From assembly GCA_001931875.2 (NCBI GenBank), contig MSJH02000048.1, forward strand, positions 1 through 34,169: a DNA stretch of 34,169 nt, written 5' to 3'. Numbering within the stretch: the stretch's first letter is position 1; the number at the start of each line of letters is the position of its first letter. This DNA is from Byssochlamys sp. IMV 00236 (lineage: Eukaryota; Ascomycota; Eurotiomycetes; Eurotiales; Thermoascaceae). A program made the position numbers and the translations under genes. Below the pieces are notes generated by a model. It was not told the origin of the DNA. It searched no databases and was given only the letters and a program-made list of their open reading frames with translations. This document shows, in pieces, positions 10,695 through 26,521 of the stretch.

Positions 10695-13600
10695 ATGGAT
10701 AAAGAAAATAACAATAGTTTAACTTCTTTTCAATTTGAACCTAAAGACAACCGTACTAGCGAAGAAGGTGTACTATCAAAAATATTGGATAAAGTTAAAA
10801 GTGCTGTATCGGGTCAACCAACGTCATGGACACACGACAATGCCTCCATGCACAGTACACATTCTGAAAGAAGGATCTCAAACTCAACTGAACCTTCCGT
10901 CATTTCTATACCTCACACTGTATCAAATGTTATTGCCGTAACGGAATACCCAAATAGTAGTAGCAACAGTAGTACAACCAGTCAACGTTTACCAAAGGAC
11001 TCTGTTCTAGCCAATTTCCCAGTGTCGTCTGATTCCCTTTCGAAATCGTCAACAATTGCTACGACAGCAACTACAGTCATTGTCGGGAAACATGGTAAAT
11101 CAGAGGACATGATTGTCGAACCAGCTCATTCAAACTCTACCGTTCAGTTTATTATGCCTTCAACTAGCAATAGCAACAATAGAAAATCATTGGAAGAGAA
11201 CTCTGTCGATCTTTTGCCTTTGTACACTCGAAAATCTATTGATAGTGATACTCAATCCGTTGCTACCAACTTTTCAATATCCAATTCGAATTCACTAGGC
11301 AGAATCCTAGCACGTCTACGAGGACAAAAGAATGACAAGGAATTTTGGATGCCGGATGAACAATGTAAAGAGTGTTACAAATGTCGTAAACCATTTACTT
11401 TATTAAGAAGAAAACATCACTGTCGTACTTGTGGTAGGGAAATAGAAGGAATGCCTCTCTTTTGATGTATTAAATATATGTTAGGTCAAATATTCTGCGG
11501 TAAATGCGCTTCTCATATCGTATCAGGAAAACTCTACAAGCAAAAAGGTCAAGTAAGAGTATGCAACTTTTGTTACAAGAAGCAACAACAACAGTTACAG
11601 GAGAAAAGCATCAGTAGCACAACAGAACCGATCATGCATTTCAAAACTGTCAGCTCACCACTCTCAAGGCAGATAGTCACTGATAACAACAGCGAAGAGA
11701 CGAGCCAATTGACATTACTCGATCAAGCAGAACAGTATGGCTCTGAAATAATACCCTCTCAAAAGCCACCTCTGGCTGTTCCAAACATGCAGATACCCAC
11801 AGCTGCCCTCAAACAAGCAAGAGGAGCCTATGGCAATGAGAATACAACCACATTTGCATTAGAAATACCAATATATGGATCTGAATCATATCCATCTTCT
11901 CAATTAGAACGGCCGCATTCACCTTTTGTAGCCATGGCTGAGCAACCTACATCACCCACATTGTACAATACATCTACAGTAGCAAATACATCATCATTTA
12001 ATGTTACAAATACACCTGATAATCACATCTATACTGGCGTCAAACGACTCTTGGATGCTGGAACCTCATTTATTAAACCAAGGCCTAGATCCAACACCTC
12101 ATCCTCTGCCCCCTTGCTTGAAGATTTTCGCTCAACTCAGCTGCCATTTAGAAGCGTGCCCTATTTGGATCACGGAGGAGGCACAGTGCTCGCCGAAAGT
12201 GAATTAAGCTCATTTCCCAGTGCTGTAGTAGACCCCGACGAACAATATGAAGATGAAGCTGCAGGTTTATATGATAGACCATTGACACCTCTCAAAACCC
12301 CTCTTTACAGCGACAAACCCAACAGTAGCAACAGTGATCCTCTGTCACCTGCAACTAATGGAGGCATAAGCGATGATGAATCATATGACCATCGATTGAG
12401 AGCGAAACGAACAGAAGAGCTACGTGGGAAGAATGTACAGCTGATCAGCAGTAAATCCTCCTACCATTCCTACAGAAGACTAAGTATTACGGGGCCTACC
12501 ACGCCCAAGCTTAGAAACAGTGGACTGCACAAGATTAATACAGTGGGTCTGCCAAAGTACGACTACCCACCTTCCTCTGCTGGCCCCCTTCAACTGGAAC
12601 AAACCTGGTCTCCTAACCCATTGCTTTCACCTTACAATGACGACGCAAACAAATTCTTTCCACAATCGGATAACAACAACAGGTTTCGATTTGTACCTCG
12701 TCAACGACGGACGTCAGGACCGCCACCTACGGTTGAACTTAGTCTTAGTGCACGACAGCATGCTCGTCTGCTTTTACGACAGTTTATGCAGGATATCCAG
12801 TTCACAGAGAGCAGCAAGGAAGAATGGGAGGACGTGATTATGAACATTCTCATGAAGGTAGCCAATAATGTACAACCAGACACAAGAGCAGGAGATGATA
12901 TGGATGTTCGCCACTATGTCAAGATCAAAAAGATTCCTGGAGGTTTGCCTTCCGATAGCTTTTACGTCAAGGGTGTCGTTTGCACCAAAAATGTCGCGCA
13001 CAAACGAATGGTAAGAAACATGTCAAGCCCACGCATCCTGATCCTTTTATTCTCATTGGATTATTCACGCGTCGAGATGGAAAATCAACTACTATCGATC
13101 ACGCCTGTGATCTCACAAGAAAGAGAGCATATTAGCAAATTAGTGGGACGTATCGTTGCCTTGAAGCCTTCACTGCTACTCGTCAAATCAACCGTCTCAA
13201 GATTTGCGTTGGAATTCCTGTTGGAAGCAAACATTCCAGTGATACATAACGTCAAACACAGTGTGATTGAAGCAGTGGCGCGATGTACTGAAGCAGCCAT
13301 CGTCACTTCAGTAGATAAGCTTCAGCATGGTGTCTCCTTTGGACGATGTGGATCATTTGAGATTCGAACATTTATGCATGAGTGGATACCTAATCGACGG
13401 AAGACATACTTAATATTTGATGATTGCTCTCCTGAACTAGGAGGCACAATTGTGCTGAGAGGAGAAAAAGTTGAAACATTAAAAGTAATTAAAAGATTAA
13501 TTGATTTCATGGTGTTTGTCGTAAATAACCTAAAGTATGAAACTTCATTATTACGAGACTCTTTTGCTAAAAATCGCGGAGCTTCTGAATCGGAAGAAAG

Positions 13601-16600
13601 AAAGAGATCTCCACTCATGCGTCAAAGTTCGCTTGGTATAGAGAAGCTTCGTGATCTAGAAGATGACGGTCACAACTACACAGAACTGCTATTACAAACA
13701 TATCAAAACACCATCTTGTCTGTATCCCAATTCGTTATCTTCAAACCGCCTTACTTATTGCTAAAGCTTAAAGAAACAGAAGAAAGGTTGGCAATGGTCA
13801 TTCAACAAAAGCGCAAAAAATCCATATCATGCTTGTCTACCCTGAAAGATGCCGCATCTACTGTGTCAACACCTGCCGTTCTTTCGTTATCTGCTTCTCC
13901 AACTCGGGCAACCTTTGATAAACAGGCTCGATCACCTATGGAAAAGCAGCAGTCTATGAGTCATCCAGCGTCTACCTCTTCCTATGACACGCAAGAAGGT
14001 GATGAGTTTACATCCGAGTTTGAACAAGAGCTTATTACAAAGAGTCACCAGATTGCCCGTGCATGGGAGGCGTATCATGGAGAAACACCAGAGAGCATCA
14101 GTCCACTCTACCATCAAAACATCGTTGTTCTCTACTCGAGCGTTTGCACAGTGACGACTGTGCCTTGTCAAGGCCCAGAAATTCGTATATTTGGGTATTA
14201 TCGAATACCTTCCGACAAGACACTAGGCCAATACATCATGGACCTATGCGCAGATGCGCATCAACCATGCACCTCGTTTATGTGCGATCATCCTATGCTC
14301 CAGCATTATCGCTCTTATGCTCACGGAAACGCACGGGTCAACGTGATGATTGAACAATTTCCTTGCCCTCTACCTGGTATGTCTGACAAGCTACTCATGT
14401 GGAGTTACTGTAGGGAATGTAACAAACCTACGCCTGTTCTGCCCATGTCTGAAAACACATGGAACTATTCATTTGGTAAATTCCTAGAGATCTTTTTGTA
14501 TCAAGAAGGTGTTCATTGTCGTGCGGATATCTGCCCGCATGATATGGCTAAAAATCATGTACGATACTTTGGTTATATGGACATGACGGTGCGTTTCCAG
14601 TATGATCCGATTGAGCTCTTGGAAGTGTCTGTTCCTCCGATGAAACTCTACATCAAGAGTAAAATCCAACGAGACTTGAAGGAAGCAGAACTCAAGTCAC
14701 TTCGAACAAAGATCAATCGATTTTATCAGTCTATCGTCGACAGAAACAAGGCATTTCCATTTGATTTGGTGGACCCAAGGAAATTAGAAGCATGTAAGGC
14801 TGAACTGCAGGAACTCTCTTTGGAAGCTCAAGGAGAAAAGAAGGATACGTTACAGCTTTTGCAAAACGTCTATGCCACATCTGATCCTGTTGATACACTC
14901 ACCATCAATGGCGTCCGCAGGAGTTTGTTCCAAATCGTGGCTCATTGGGAGGCTGTCTATGCTGATTTTGTCAGGTTTTATTTGGAACCCGAACGCGAGC
15001 TGAAAAAGATTACAACCATTCATCTTCGAAAGATGTTTCCTACAGATTTCTCTGATATGAATACGGATGAACGTACAAAGCGAGCGACAGAAGTGACAGA
15101 TTTACCGCTACTTGGCATCGGTCTCGACGATAATGATGGTGATGCCTTGATTGGCCGAATATTGAAAAAGAAGTCTACAGCAACAATTAAACCAGACGAA
15201 TTTACAACTAGGCAGAACAATGATATGGTCATGCCTGCTCTATCATCTACACCTTCATCAACGCCCATAACAGACATGGTGGAAGAGGACAAAGACGAGG
15301 ACAACATGGCATCGAGTGCACAGTCCGACAACAAGACCTCCTTCTTGCGACCAGAGATTAGAAGACGCCTTTCTCTTGAACTGATGCGAGAATTTAATGA
15401 AAAGTTAAAATATGAAGAAGTAACTAGTGCAGGGGCAGCCAATACTACAAATGATATCAGCTCCTTTAGCCAGACAAGACCTAACAGGTATCTGCAGCTC
15501 AGAGTATCTGGATCCCTTTCAGCCGCATATACTCCTTCTCGCATACCACTCTACTCAGGTAAAAATAACTCTCCTGTTTCGGTATATCAGCAGCCTTCAA
15601 AGCAAGCGACTACAAGTATAAATGAAAGTAAAACCGCCTATAAAGCTACTGTAGGCCCCAGTAGCCTCTCTCATGTGAGTTCTATTGAGAAGCTCCCAAG
15701 GTTTCCGCCACACCAACGACATCACTCGATTGCTCATGACTACCATATTCATCAGAGATATGGCAAATCAAAGGCATCTTCATCCTTTGATGATAATGAT
15801 GAATTTGAGCCGTCTCCTAGCTTTTTGCGAAGAAGTGCCACCTCCAAAGATAGACGATTTCGCTCACGTCTGCCTCGTAAAAAGACATATATTCAAGTGT
15901 ATGATCAAGCCAATGATCTTGTGCGAGAAGATATTGATGATGAATTTTATCCGGGTGATCAAGCAGACGATACACTGTCCATTTCGTCCAGACAAGCTGC
16001 GCATAGGCTAAAGACTGACATATTGCTGCCAAGACGTAAACCTACCAGTTACCGTCAAGCCCGTCACCAGCGTCATCTACAACTAGGATACCATGCGCAC
16101 GAGAGCGGAACAGATGCCGATAATGATGATGATTCTGACGACGAAGCCGAAGAAGCATTTGATGTGGGCAAGAGTAATGTTGACTACTTTACGCCAATAG
16201 CACCGTTTACTTTTGAAGTACTTGATGAGTCTGAAACGAATAACAAGCTAGAAGTTGAGAATACACAGGGCAAGAGCGATGATGGCTCTACAACAAACTA
16301 TGCAGCTGTAAAGCCCTACTTTGGCCTCAGCGATGGTCAAGTCGATTTGATGTCAGGTATATCAGGAGATGACGAAACAGACCAAGATTTTTTGCCTTTA
16401 GCCTCAGATTTGCTCATGGCACAGCAGTCTGCAAATGATGCTCTAACTATCAGTGACTTACACAACATACATCCAGAACTAACGACTACCACTACAAATA
16501 CATCTAGCTCTATTCGTTATATAACTGCAACAGCCAATGATGAAAACCGACATTCACCAGAAAAGATGTCATTTATGAAAACAATCACCAATTTCTTGAC

Positions 16601-18192
16601 AGACAGCGGAATCGGCAATTTGCTTCCTTTAGAATCCCCGTTGTAAGTGTTGTACAGGTCCTATCAAAGAGCGTATCTAATTCGTTTATACATACATAGA
16701 CAGCCTACAGAATACTTGTTTCCTGATTCTTATGTGGTTGTTCGAGAAGATGAGCCTAGTACGATTATTGCCTATACACTTAGCTCCGAAGATTATCTAG
16801 ACAAGATGCATGATATTCAGAATTGTCATAGCGAATCTGGCATGAATGATACTCACTTGAAGACCTATGATTCGATAAATATAGACCGAAAGGCGCCTTC
16901 GGAAAACTATACCTTTGAGAGTGGGTTGCATAACAACATTCCACAGGTAGCAGAAGCAATCCAAGAAACGCTTTTGCGTGAATCCGGTAGCCATATGAGA
17001 TACAGTAAGTGTGTGTGCTTTTGATTACACAAATACAAACTAATACTGTTTATATATAGACTTTTCTACAGGTTCTACAAAATTCTTTTGCAAGATTTTC
17101 TTTTCTGAACAATTTGATGCGCTTCGAAGAAACTGTGGATGTGACGAAAGCTACATCATGTCTCTTGCCAGCTGCATAAAATGGGACTCGTCTGGTGGAA
17201 AATCAGGTTCAGCGTTCCTGAAAACCAAAGGTAACAAAAAAAGCTAAGCAAAAAAAAAAAAAAAAAAAAGCACTACACTCATAAAAAATGGTAGACGATC
17301 GACTCCTCATGAAACAGATGTCACGATATGAGTTAGACGCTTTCCTTGGATTTGCACCTGCTTATTTCCAATACATGTCGGAAGCATTCTTTAGTGAATT
17401 ACCTACTGCCTTGGCCAAAATATTCGGTTTCTACAGCATTGGATACAAAAACTCAAGCACTGGCAAATCAATGAGAATGGATGTTTTGGTGATGGAAAAT
17501 TTGTTTTATCAAAGAAACATCAAAAAGGTATACAAGTGTACAAGTAATAGCATATAGCTTATGCCTTGCTAGATTTTCGACCTTAAAGGGTCCATGAGAA
17601 ATAGACATGTACAATCCACTGGAAAACAAGACGAGGTCCTATTAGACGAGAATCTTGTAGAATGTGAGTTGGAGATAAATAACACAACCTAAAGACATTA
17701 ACGCATCATAGTGATTTACCAATCGCCACTCTTCATCCGAGCACACTCGAAAGAGATCCTTCGTAGCTCTCTGCATAATGACACTTTATTTTTATCTAAT
17801 CGAAATGTCATGGATTATTCGTTACTTGTTGGAATTGATGCAGATCGACAAGAGCTAGTTGTAGGCATAGTTGGTAAAGTGACATGTCGCTAGTGTGTAT
17901 TCATATACATTAACACCTTTTATAAATAGACTTTATCCGTACTTTTACTTGGGATAAAAAATTGGAAAGCTGGGTAAAAGAATCCGGAATACTAGGAGGT
18001 GGTGGCAAAGAGCCAACTATAGTATCTCCTCGACAATATAGAATAAGATTTAGAGAGGCTATGGAAAGATACTTTTTAATGGTGCCTGACTTTTGGGCTC
18101 TTACCAGGCAAAACAGAGCTCTCTATACAGTTTTACATCATCATACAACATCACAACAAGCTGCAACATCAAGCAATGATGAAAACGCTTAA
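10695..18192 (+). CDS. FAB1: 1-phosphatidylinositol-3-phosphate 5-kinase Fab1/PIKfyve (8 exons)
   Basis: The enzyme phosphorylates PI3P to PI(3,5)P2 on vacuole/endosome membranes and controls vacuole size and trafficking. Exons are 10695-11433, 11485-16642, 16700-17004, 17060-17230, 17295-17527, 17573-17663, 17712-17873 and 17930-18192. Introns are 45-64 bp and all keep frame, giving 2373 residues. Domains in order: Ser/Thr-rich N-terminus; FYVE zinc finger (about 217-285, with [10 protein letters not shown] split by intron 1); Cpn60/TCP-1-like domain (about 725-960); Cys-rich CCR region (about 1138-1301); acidic disordered linker; and the PIP kinase domain encoded by exons 3-8. The kinase shows [23 protein letters not shown] and [13 protein letters not shown], all expected for an active enzyme. 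No DEP domain is seen, as is usual in fungi. Exon 2 alone is 5.2 kb, while the kinase domain is cut by six introns. Confidence 0.96.
17250..17269 (+). repeat. A20 homopolymer inside FAB1 intron 4
   Basis: A run of twenty A occupies the middle of the 64-bp intron 17231-17294, between the donor GTAACA and the acceptor GGTAG. Such a tract is length-unstable in sequencing and in vivo, but it lies outside coding sequence. Confidence 0.9.
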
Positions 18193-18755
18193 GAAGACCA
18201 ACATTTTTTGTACATATTGATATTGGACATTTTGTAGAGAGAGAAATATAAAAAAAGTAACTGTTTTATTCCACTAAAATCGTACAAATCGTAAAAATAG
18301 CAGATATGGCTTCTTATATATGAAGCATTGGTGCGCCCTTATTTCCTCTCTGTCTCTTGACTTAATAGCCTTGTCAAATATATTTTTAGTATGAAAAAGT
18401 TCGTTGCTTTTCTTCAAACACTATTATTAACGCCATTGTAAAGTTGATTTTATTGTTTAATTAATGAGTGGATTCAGTATTGCCTGTTACTCTTCATGTA
18501 ATGAACACGGACACTTGCGCTTTTGTAGACTAACTCCGGTTAATCAAAGCAATGATCAACAGATTTTCACGCTGCCGGATGATTATAATGATGACTCATG
18601 GCCGTCGTGTGCCATCTTAATATCCTTATCATTTTTTATAAAGAAGGATATTTTTGATTGTCAGTTTTTCAATAAAGATGGATCACAGCAAGATGTGCAG
18701 TGTGCCTAAAGTAGGGAGCTCTTTATTTCAGGATACATTTACTATTTAGGAATAT
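18193..18755. other. FAB1 3' flank with a small doubtful ORF
   Basis: The first part is AT-rich and probably the FAB1 3' UTR. An ATG-initiated frame of 81 codons at 18464-18709 (plus) encodes a protein starting MSGFSIACYSSCNEHGH with five cysteines in its first half. I do not recognise it. It stands next to transposon debris and could be the broken 5' part of that element or chance, so I do not call it a gene. Confidence 0.35.
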
Positions 18756-20160
18756 ATGACTAGTAAAAAAGCTACTTCAATGTAAAGCGAAAGCAAGGCG
18801 ACGACCTTTCGCTTCCAAAAGCAAAGCGCAAACAAAGGGAAAAGTATGTATCAAGAAGAACTTCAAAAACTTTTGTGAATCTATTTCTCTTACTCAATCT
18901 GAATTGCATAAGTACGCAAGTAAAGGATATATGGCCAAACAAGAAGTGGTCTGGCTCGCTTATGGTGACCACATGTTACCTTTTTCCATTGGCATCAAGA
19001 GGCAGAGAATGGGACCTTGGCGTTACAAAACGTTTTTCTGCAAAGAAAATAATAATAATAATAATAATAGTCAAAAGCCGAATGCACCATAGCTGAAAAC
19101 GCTAAAGAATCCGATTCAATTGCATCAGACAAACTGTTTGATACAACAAACAAGCCAAATCTCTAAGAGTTACATTGTATTAAACGGTTATTAGTGCCTA
19201 CGTCTAGACGATCAATTTTAGATATGCTGGAGTTGATTTGTAATAAGAAGCCATTAAAAGGAGTAACAGAAGAAGTTTTCATGAATAAAAAGGAAACTTA
19301 CGAGCTCATCAAGAATTATATACCGGATTTATCTTTTTCAGTTGATCAGTTAAATGGTTGGATTGGCAAAGATGCGAGATTTGGTGCTACGAAGCAGAAA
19401 AGAATTGAGGGAAAGAAAATAAGAGGAAGAACGCTGCATGTTGTGAGAGAGGAGTTACGACATAAGATAAAACATATGCGCGTCTTGAAACAAAATGTAT
19501 TAACTAAATATTGTTTTAACTATACACTTAACTGTAGAGTTTGCTTGGAATGACATTGCCAACATAAAGGAGTTCAGGCAGAAAGTGCATTTAACGCAAA
19601 CGGATATAATGACAGTGTGTTATGCCCGAAAATCCAGAACAAAGGAAGGCAAGGAAGCATGCGTTAAATCATTGACTCTACAAGTGCAGAAATTAAAAGT
19701 AAAATTTCTGTGTGGAAAGGTGTATATTAGCTCTTTCTCCGATGCCGATGAACCTTTATGCAACAGAGATATAAAATCGAACGATTTTATTATCAAACAC
19801 AGTGATTGCAATTGCCAAGATAAAGATTGAAGCCAAAAAACGACATTCTAATATCAATCTATTTTATATAGACCTGTGTGGATTCTTGTCGATAAGTAAC
19901 AATAAGATCCGTCCTGCGGTCTTGAGCTACGCAGGGTTAAGCACTAACCCAGATGAGGTTAGAAACTTTGTAAAGTAAGTAAGAAAGTTTAAAATTGCAA
20001 TGCAATTTACTAATATGCGCTAAAATATAGGTTGCAAAAGAGAATTTGCGAAATCATTGTCGACTAGGTCACTATGTTTCCTTTTTCTCGCTTTGACGTT
20101 TTGAATAACGACTAAACGACTGGGAAGTTCAGATGTCGCACTGCACCAATGAAAAGACCC
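18756..20160 (+). pseudogene. Decayed intron-containing element gene with serine-recombinase-like motif
   Basis: Successive plus-strand segments read as one gene broken by frameshifts and stops. Seen in order: an ATG (18756) and a basic Lys/Arg-rich stretch; a segment with VVWLAYGDHMLPFSIG (about 18930-19000) ended near 19090 after an AAT repeat; a well preserved 119-codon frame (19194-19553) rich in Lys/Arg; a frame at 19585-19830 with CYARKSRTKEGKEA; and, after another shift, FYIDLCGFLSI and VLSYAGLSTN. A clean 56-bp intron (19975-20030, GTAAGT...ATATAG) then leads into CEIIVD, a stop, and MFPFSRFDVLNND. The Y-x-R-x-S start resembles the catalytic Tyr/Arg/Ser motif of serine recombinases, with a hydrophobic beta-strand/Asp segment later. 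That assignment is inference. The decay itself is visible directly. Confidence 0.5.
19048..19069 (+). repeat. (AAT)n microsatellite
   Basis: About seven AAT units interrupt the decayed element gene. They would read as a run of Asn in the preceding frame and may have expanded after the element died. Confidence 0.85.
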
Positions 20161-20183
20161 TTGTAATGAATACAGTGCTCTGA

Positions 20184-20450
20184 GGATCACCTATCCATAC
20201 CTCAAGTGAAATGAATAAGGTGGCTACAAGAAGCAGATACAAATGTGTCTACCTTCCTTTATATTCCCCTGAATTTAACCTGCTAGAGCAGTTCTGACCT
20301 GTTGTTAAAAACAAAATCAAACGTAGCAAGTTTGGCGATAAAGAAGATTGAAAACCTAGTATATGTGATGCATGCAATGTCGTTCTTATTCGCCGCTTCA
20401 GGGCTTACATCCCGCACTCTGTAGTTCATTTTGAGAATTGCCTTAATAAA
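20184..20450 (+). pseudogene. C-terminal remnant of a DDE (Tc1/mariner, IS630-type) transposase
   Basis: One plus-strand frame shows the hallmark tail of DDE_3-type transposases: SPIHTS, then YKCVYLPLYSPEFNLLEQF. The family pattern is DNAPxHxS...YSPELNPIEQFW, where the Asp and the Glu are catalytic. Here the Glu (20286-20288) is kept, the Asp-Asn position reads through a stop (TGA just before 20184), and the Trp after EQF is TGA (20295-20297). A further in-frame TGA follows KFGDKED near 20348. No N-terminal half or inverted repeats are identifiable, so this is a 5'-truncated, dead copy. Confidence 0.75.
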
Positions 20451-20546
20451 GTTCATATTTAACGATCTATGCCTTTATTAATAAACATTTCTTCTTAAAA
20501 AGTAGACGCAGTATTTTAATCTAAGAAATCAAGGAACTGCGAGAAG

Positions 20547-20816
20547 TAGTTTTTCCTGCGATAGAAGGAAAAACTAAACATGTTATTAAAGTATAAAAGA
20601 GAAAAGCCGACAACAACCATGTTCAAAGGAGTATACCTGAAAACAGCTTTATACGTATTAAAACCCATCCAAACTTCAGATCCAAAATGGGTTCAATATA
20701 TGACGGATCTTACAGAATTGTAAAATGGTGCATATGTGTTGAGAGATGCAATAGGCGACATTATGCCAAAAAGCTATACTGTATCACAACTGAAACCAGT
20801 GATTGAACAATCATGA
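20547..20816 (+). pseudogene. Ty3-type retrotransposon integrase C-terminal remnant
   Basis: Two adjacent plus-strand frames hold the end of a Ty3/gypsy-type polyprotein. The first has FPAIEGKTK (with a stop shortly after) and ends in YDGSYRIVK. After a frameshift the second continues with NGAYVLRDAIGD and SQLKPV before a TGA at about 20814. This is the small barrel after the integrase core, with the usual G-P-Y-x-I and GAYxLxD motifs in altered form. No LTR, reverse transcriptase or protease is visible nearby. The remnant ends about 190 bp upstream of the nuclease gene start. Confidence 0.7.
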
Positions 20817-21003
20817 AAGAGTAGAATATAAATACAACCCTCATTTATCAAAAGCATCACTTAATAACGCGTTTCATTTTTGGCTCTTTTTCATACAAAT
20901 GACCATAGTGATAATCCTGTTGTGTGTGCGCGTGAAAGAAAAACAAATAGCAGTTACAAAAGTGTATAAAGATATATTTTTCTTTTTCATTATTCTCTAG
21001 AAT

Positions 21004-22128
21004 ATGCTGGTCAAAGTCCTCAACTCTGTTGAATGGAACCAAGTTTATCTTGTATGGAGAAACTATTATGAACAGAGGGGACATGCAATTGCATTCCAAA
21101 CATTCTTTCATCCCAACAACTTTTTTGCACCTGATAGCGACACAGTTGGCATTCCATTAAAACTAGGTTTGAAATTATAAAAATAGGCAAATTCATGTCT
21201 AAACGTGTACATTGACAGGCAAAACGGTAACCGATGAGTATATGGTAATCATGTCACTTCAAATCTATAAGCAACTAGCTCAGCATTTCGCAAGACAATT
21301 TCTTGATGCGCCTTTACCTCCATCACTAGATGAGTTAACGATTCATAAATGTGAAGTGATTGAAGCATTCACAGCCACAACAGACACAGTGCTCAATAAA
21401 TACAAGACAAAGGCAAAGAAGCTAAACAAGCAACATGAGCGTATGCGCAAGGCAAAGGAAGAAGCAGCATTGGCCAAGCGATTGGTGGAGGAAGGCAAAT
21501 ATGTGTTTATGGCAATTGATTTGGAAGCATATGAGCGGGACCACAGCATCATCTTGGAAATCGGTTGGTCCATCTTTGACTCCCGTACGCGCCGGTTTAT
21601 GGACCAACATTATTTAATTGATACTTATCAGCATTTAATTAATGAAACCTTTGTGGACGATCAGAAGCTCAAATTTGGCTATGGTACCTCTGTCTGGTGT
21701 TCCTTAAAGCAAGCCCTTGAAGAACTTAAGAAGGACCTCACTTGGGCCGTGGAACGTGATGGAGGCTTTGTTCTTGTCGGACATGGACTGGCAAGTGACT
21801 TGAAGTATCTGAGGCAACAAAAGTTTATGTGGCCTACGGCAGATGGAGATGAAACAAAAGATGTGGATAACTCAGCATGTGTGGCCATTTTGAATACTGA
21901 TACGATTTATGGTGCATCCATTAATGATTTACATAATCCACCTTCATTAGGCAAAACACTGGATAACTTTGGAGTCGAGACATGGAACCTTCATAATGCT
22001 GGTAATTTCTGTTGTATTAATATTATGTAATTAATAATTATTATTGTTTCCTAGGCAACGATGCTCATTATACAATGCTCCTTCTTCTTATTCTCCTTGG
22101 ATACGAAAATAATAATACGATTAAATGA
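21004..22128 (+). CDS. Gfd2/YDR514C-like DEDDh exonuclease-fold protein (3 exons)
   Basis: The product belongs to the ribonuclease H-like family of yeast Gfd2 and YDR514C, whose in vivo substrate is poorly known. Exons are 21004-21166, 21219-22001 and 22055-22128, with introns of 52 and 53 bp, giving 339 residues. A helical N-terminus (WNQVYLVWRNYYEQRGHA) precedes a charged coiled-coil-like segment near 105-145. The nuclease core shows Exo I D155-L-E157 in MAIDLEAYERDH, Exo II with D248 in VGHGLASDLKYL, and Exo III H313/D318 in HNAGNDAHYT. All four acids and the His of a DEDDh active site are present, so the enzyme is probably catalytic. Exon 3 encodes the final Asp and only 23 residues after the split codon. 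The ATG at 21004 follows a TTCTCTAG that could be the acceptor of a 5' UTR intron. Confidence 0.85.
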
Positions 22129-22743
22129 ACCAATGAACGAATTGACTAAACTCACTATTTAATTAATAACTTGCACGCGAACTTATTTTATATTTTACCA
22201 CGTTGTCTGTATCCAATCAGTCAGCATGATTCAATATGATAAATACCAAATAGATTCAATTTGGGCACAGACATTTTGTGTTACACCAAGCATGTTCCAC
22301 GGATACGGCCTGCATCATGATACAAATGTGTCAAATACTTTATAAAAATAGGTAAATTCCTTATTTTAGAATGAAAAAAGAGCATTGTTATTTTACAAAA
22401 AGTCTATAAGTAAAAGAAAAAGGGAAAAAAAAGGGTAATTCATGTCAAATAAATAAAATCATATAAAGAAGGCATAAGGGTTTTCATAATACATAATAAT
22501 TTGCGCGCAAAAGTAAAGAGGGCATAATGGCATGAATAAAAGAAAATGAAAAAAAAAATGACATGAATTGAATGGGCAATCAATGTGTAAGTATATGTGA
22601 AGGGGATATCATTGCAAAAAAAAAAAGAAAAAAAAGAGAAAAAATGTAGTCTAAAAAAAGGTGGATGATATGAAGTATAGCCTCTATAAAGTGTTCACTC
22701 CTAAATCGCTTTGTGTGTTGTATATTGGTGTCCATTCTGTTCA
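22129..22743. other. Intergenic between convergent genes, no gene seen
   Basis: The 615-bp stretch lies between two converging stop codons. It is AT-rich with A-rich runs near 22370-22440 and 22540-22660. No coding signal or RNA gene was recognised. It probably holds both 3' UTRs. Confidence 0.6.
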
Positions 22744-26521
<3,778 letters not shown>

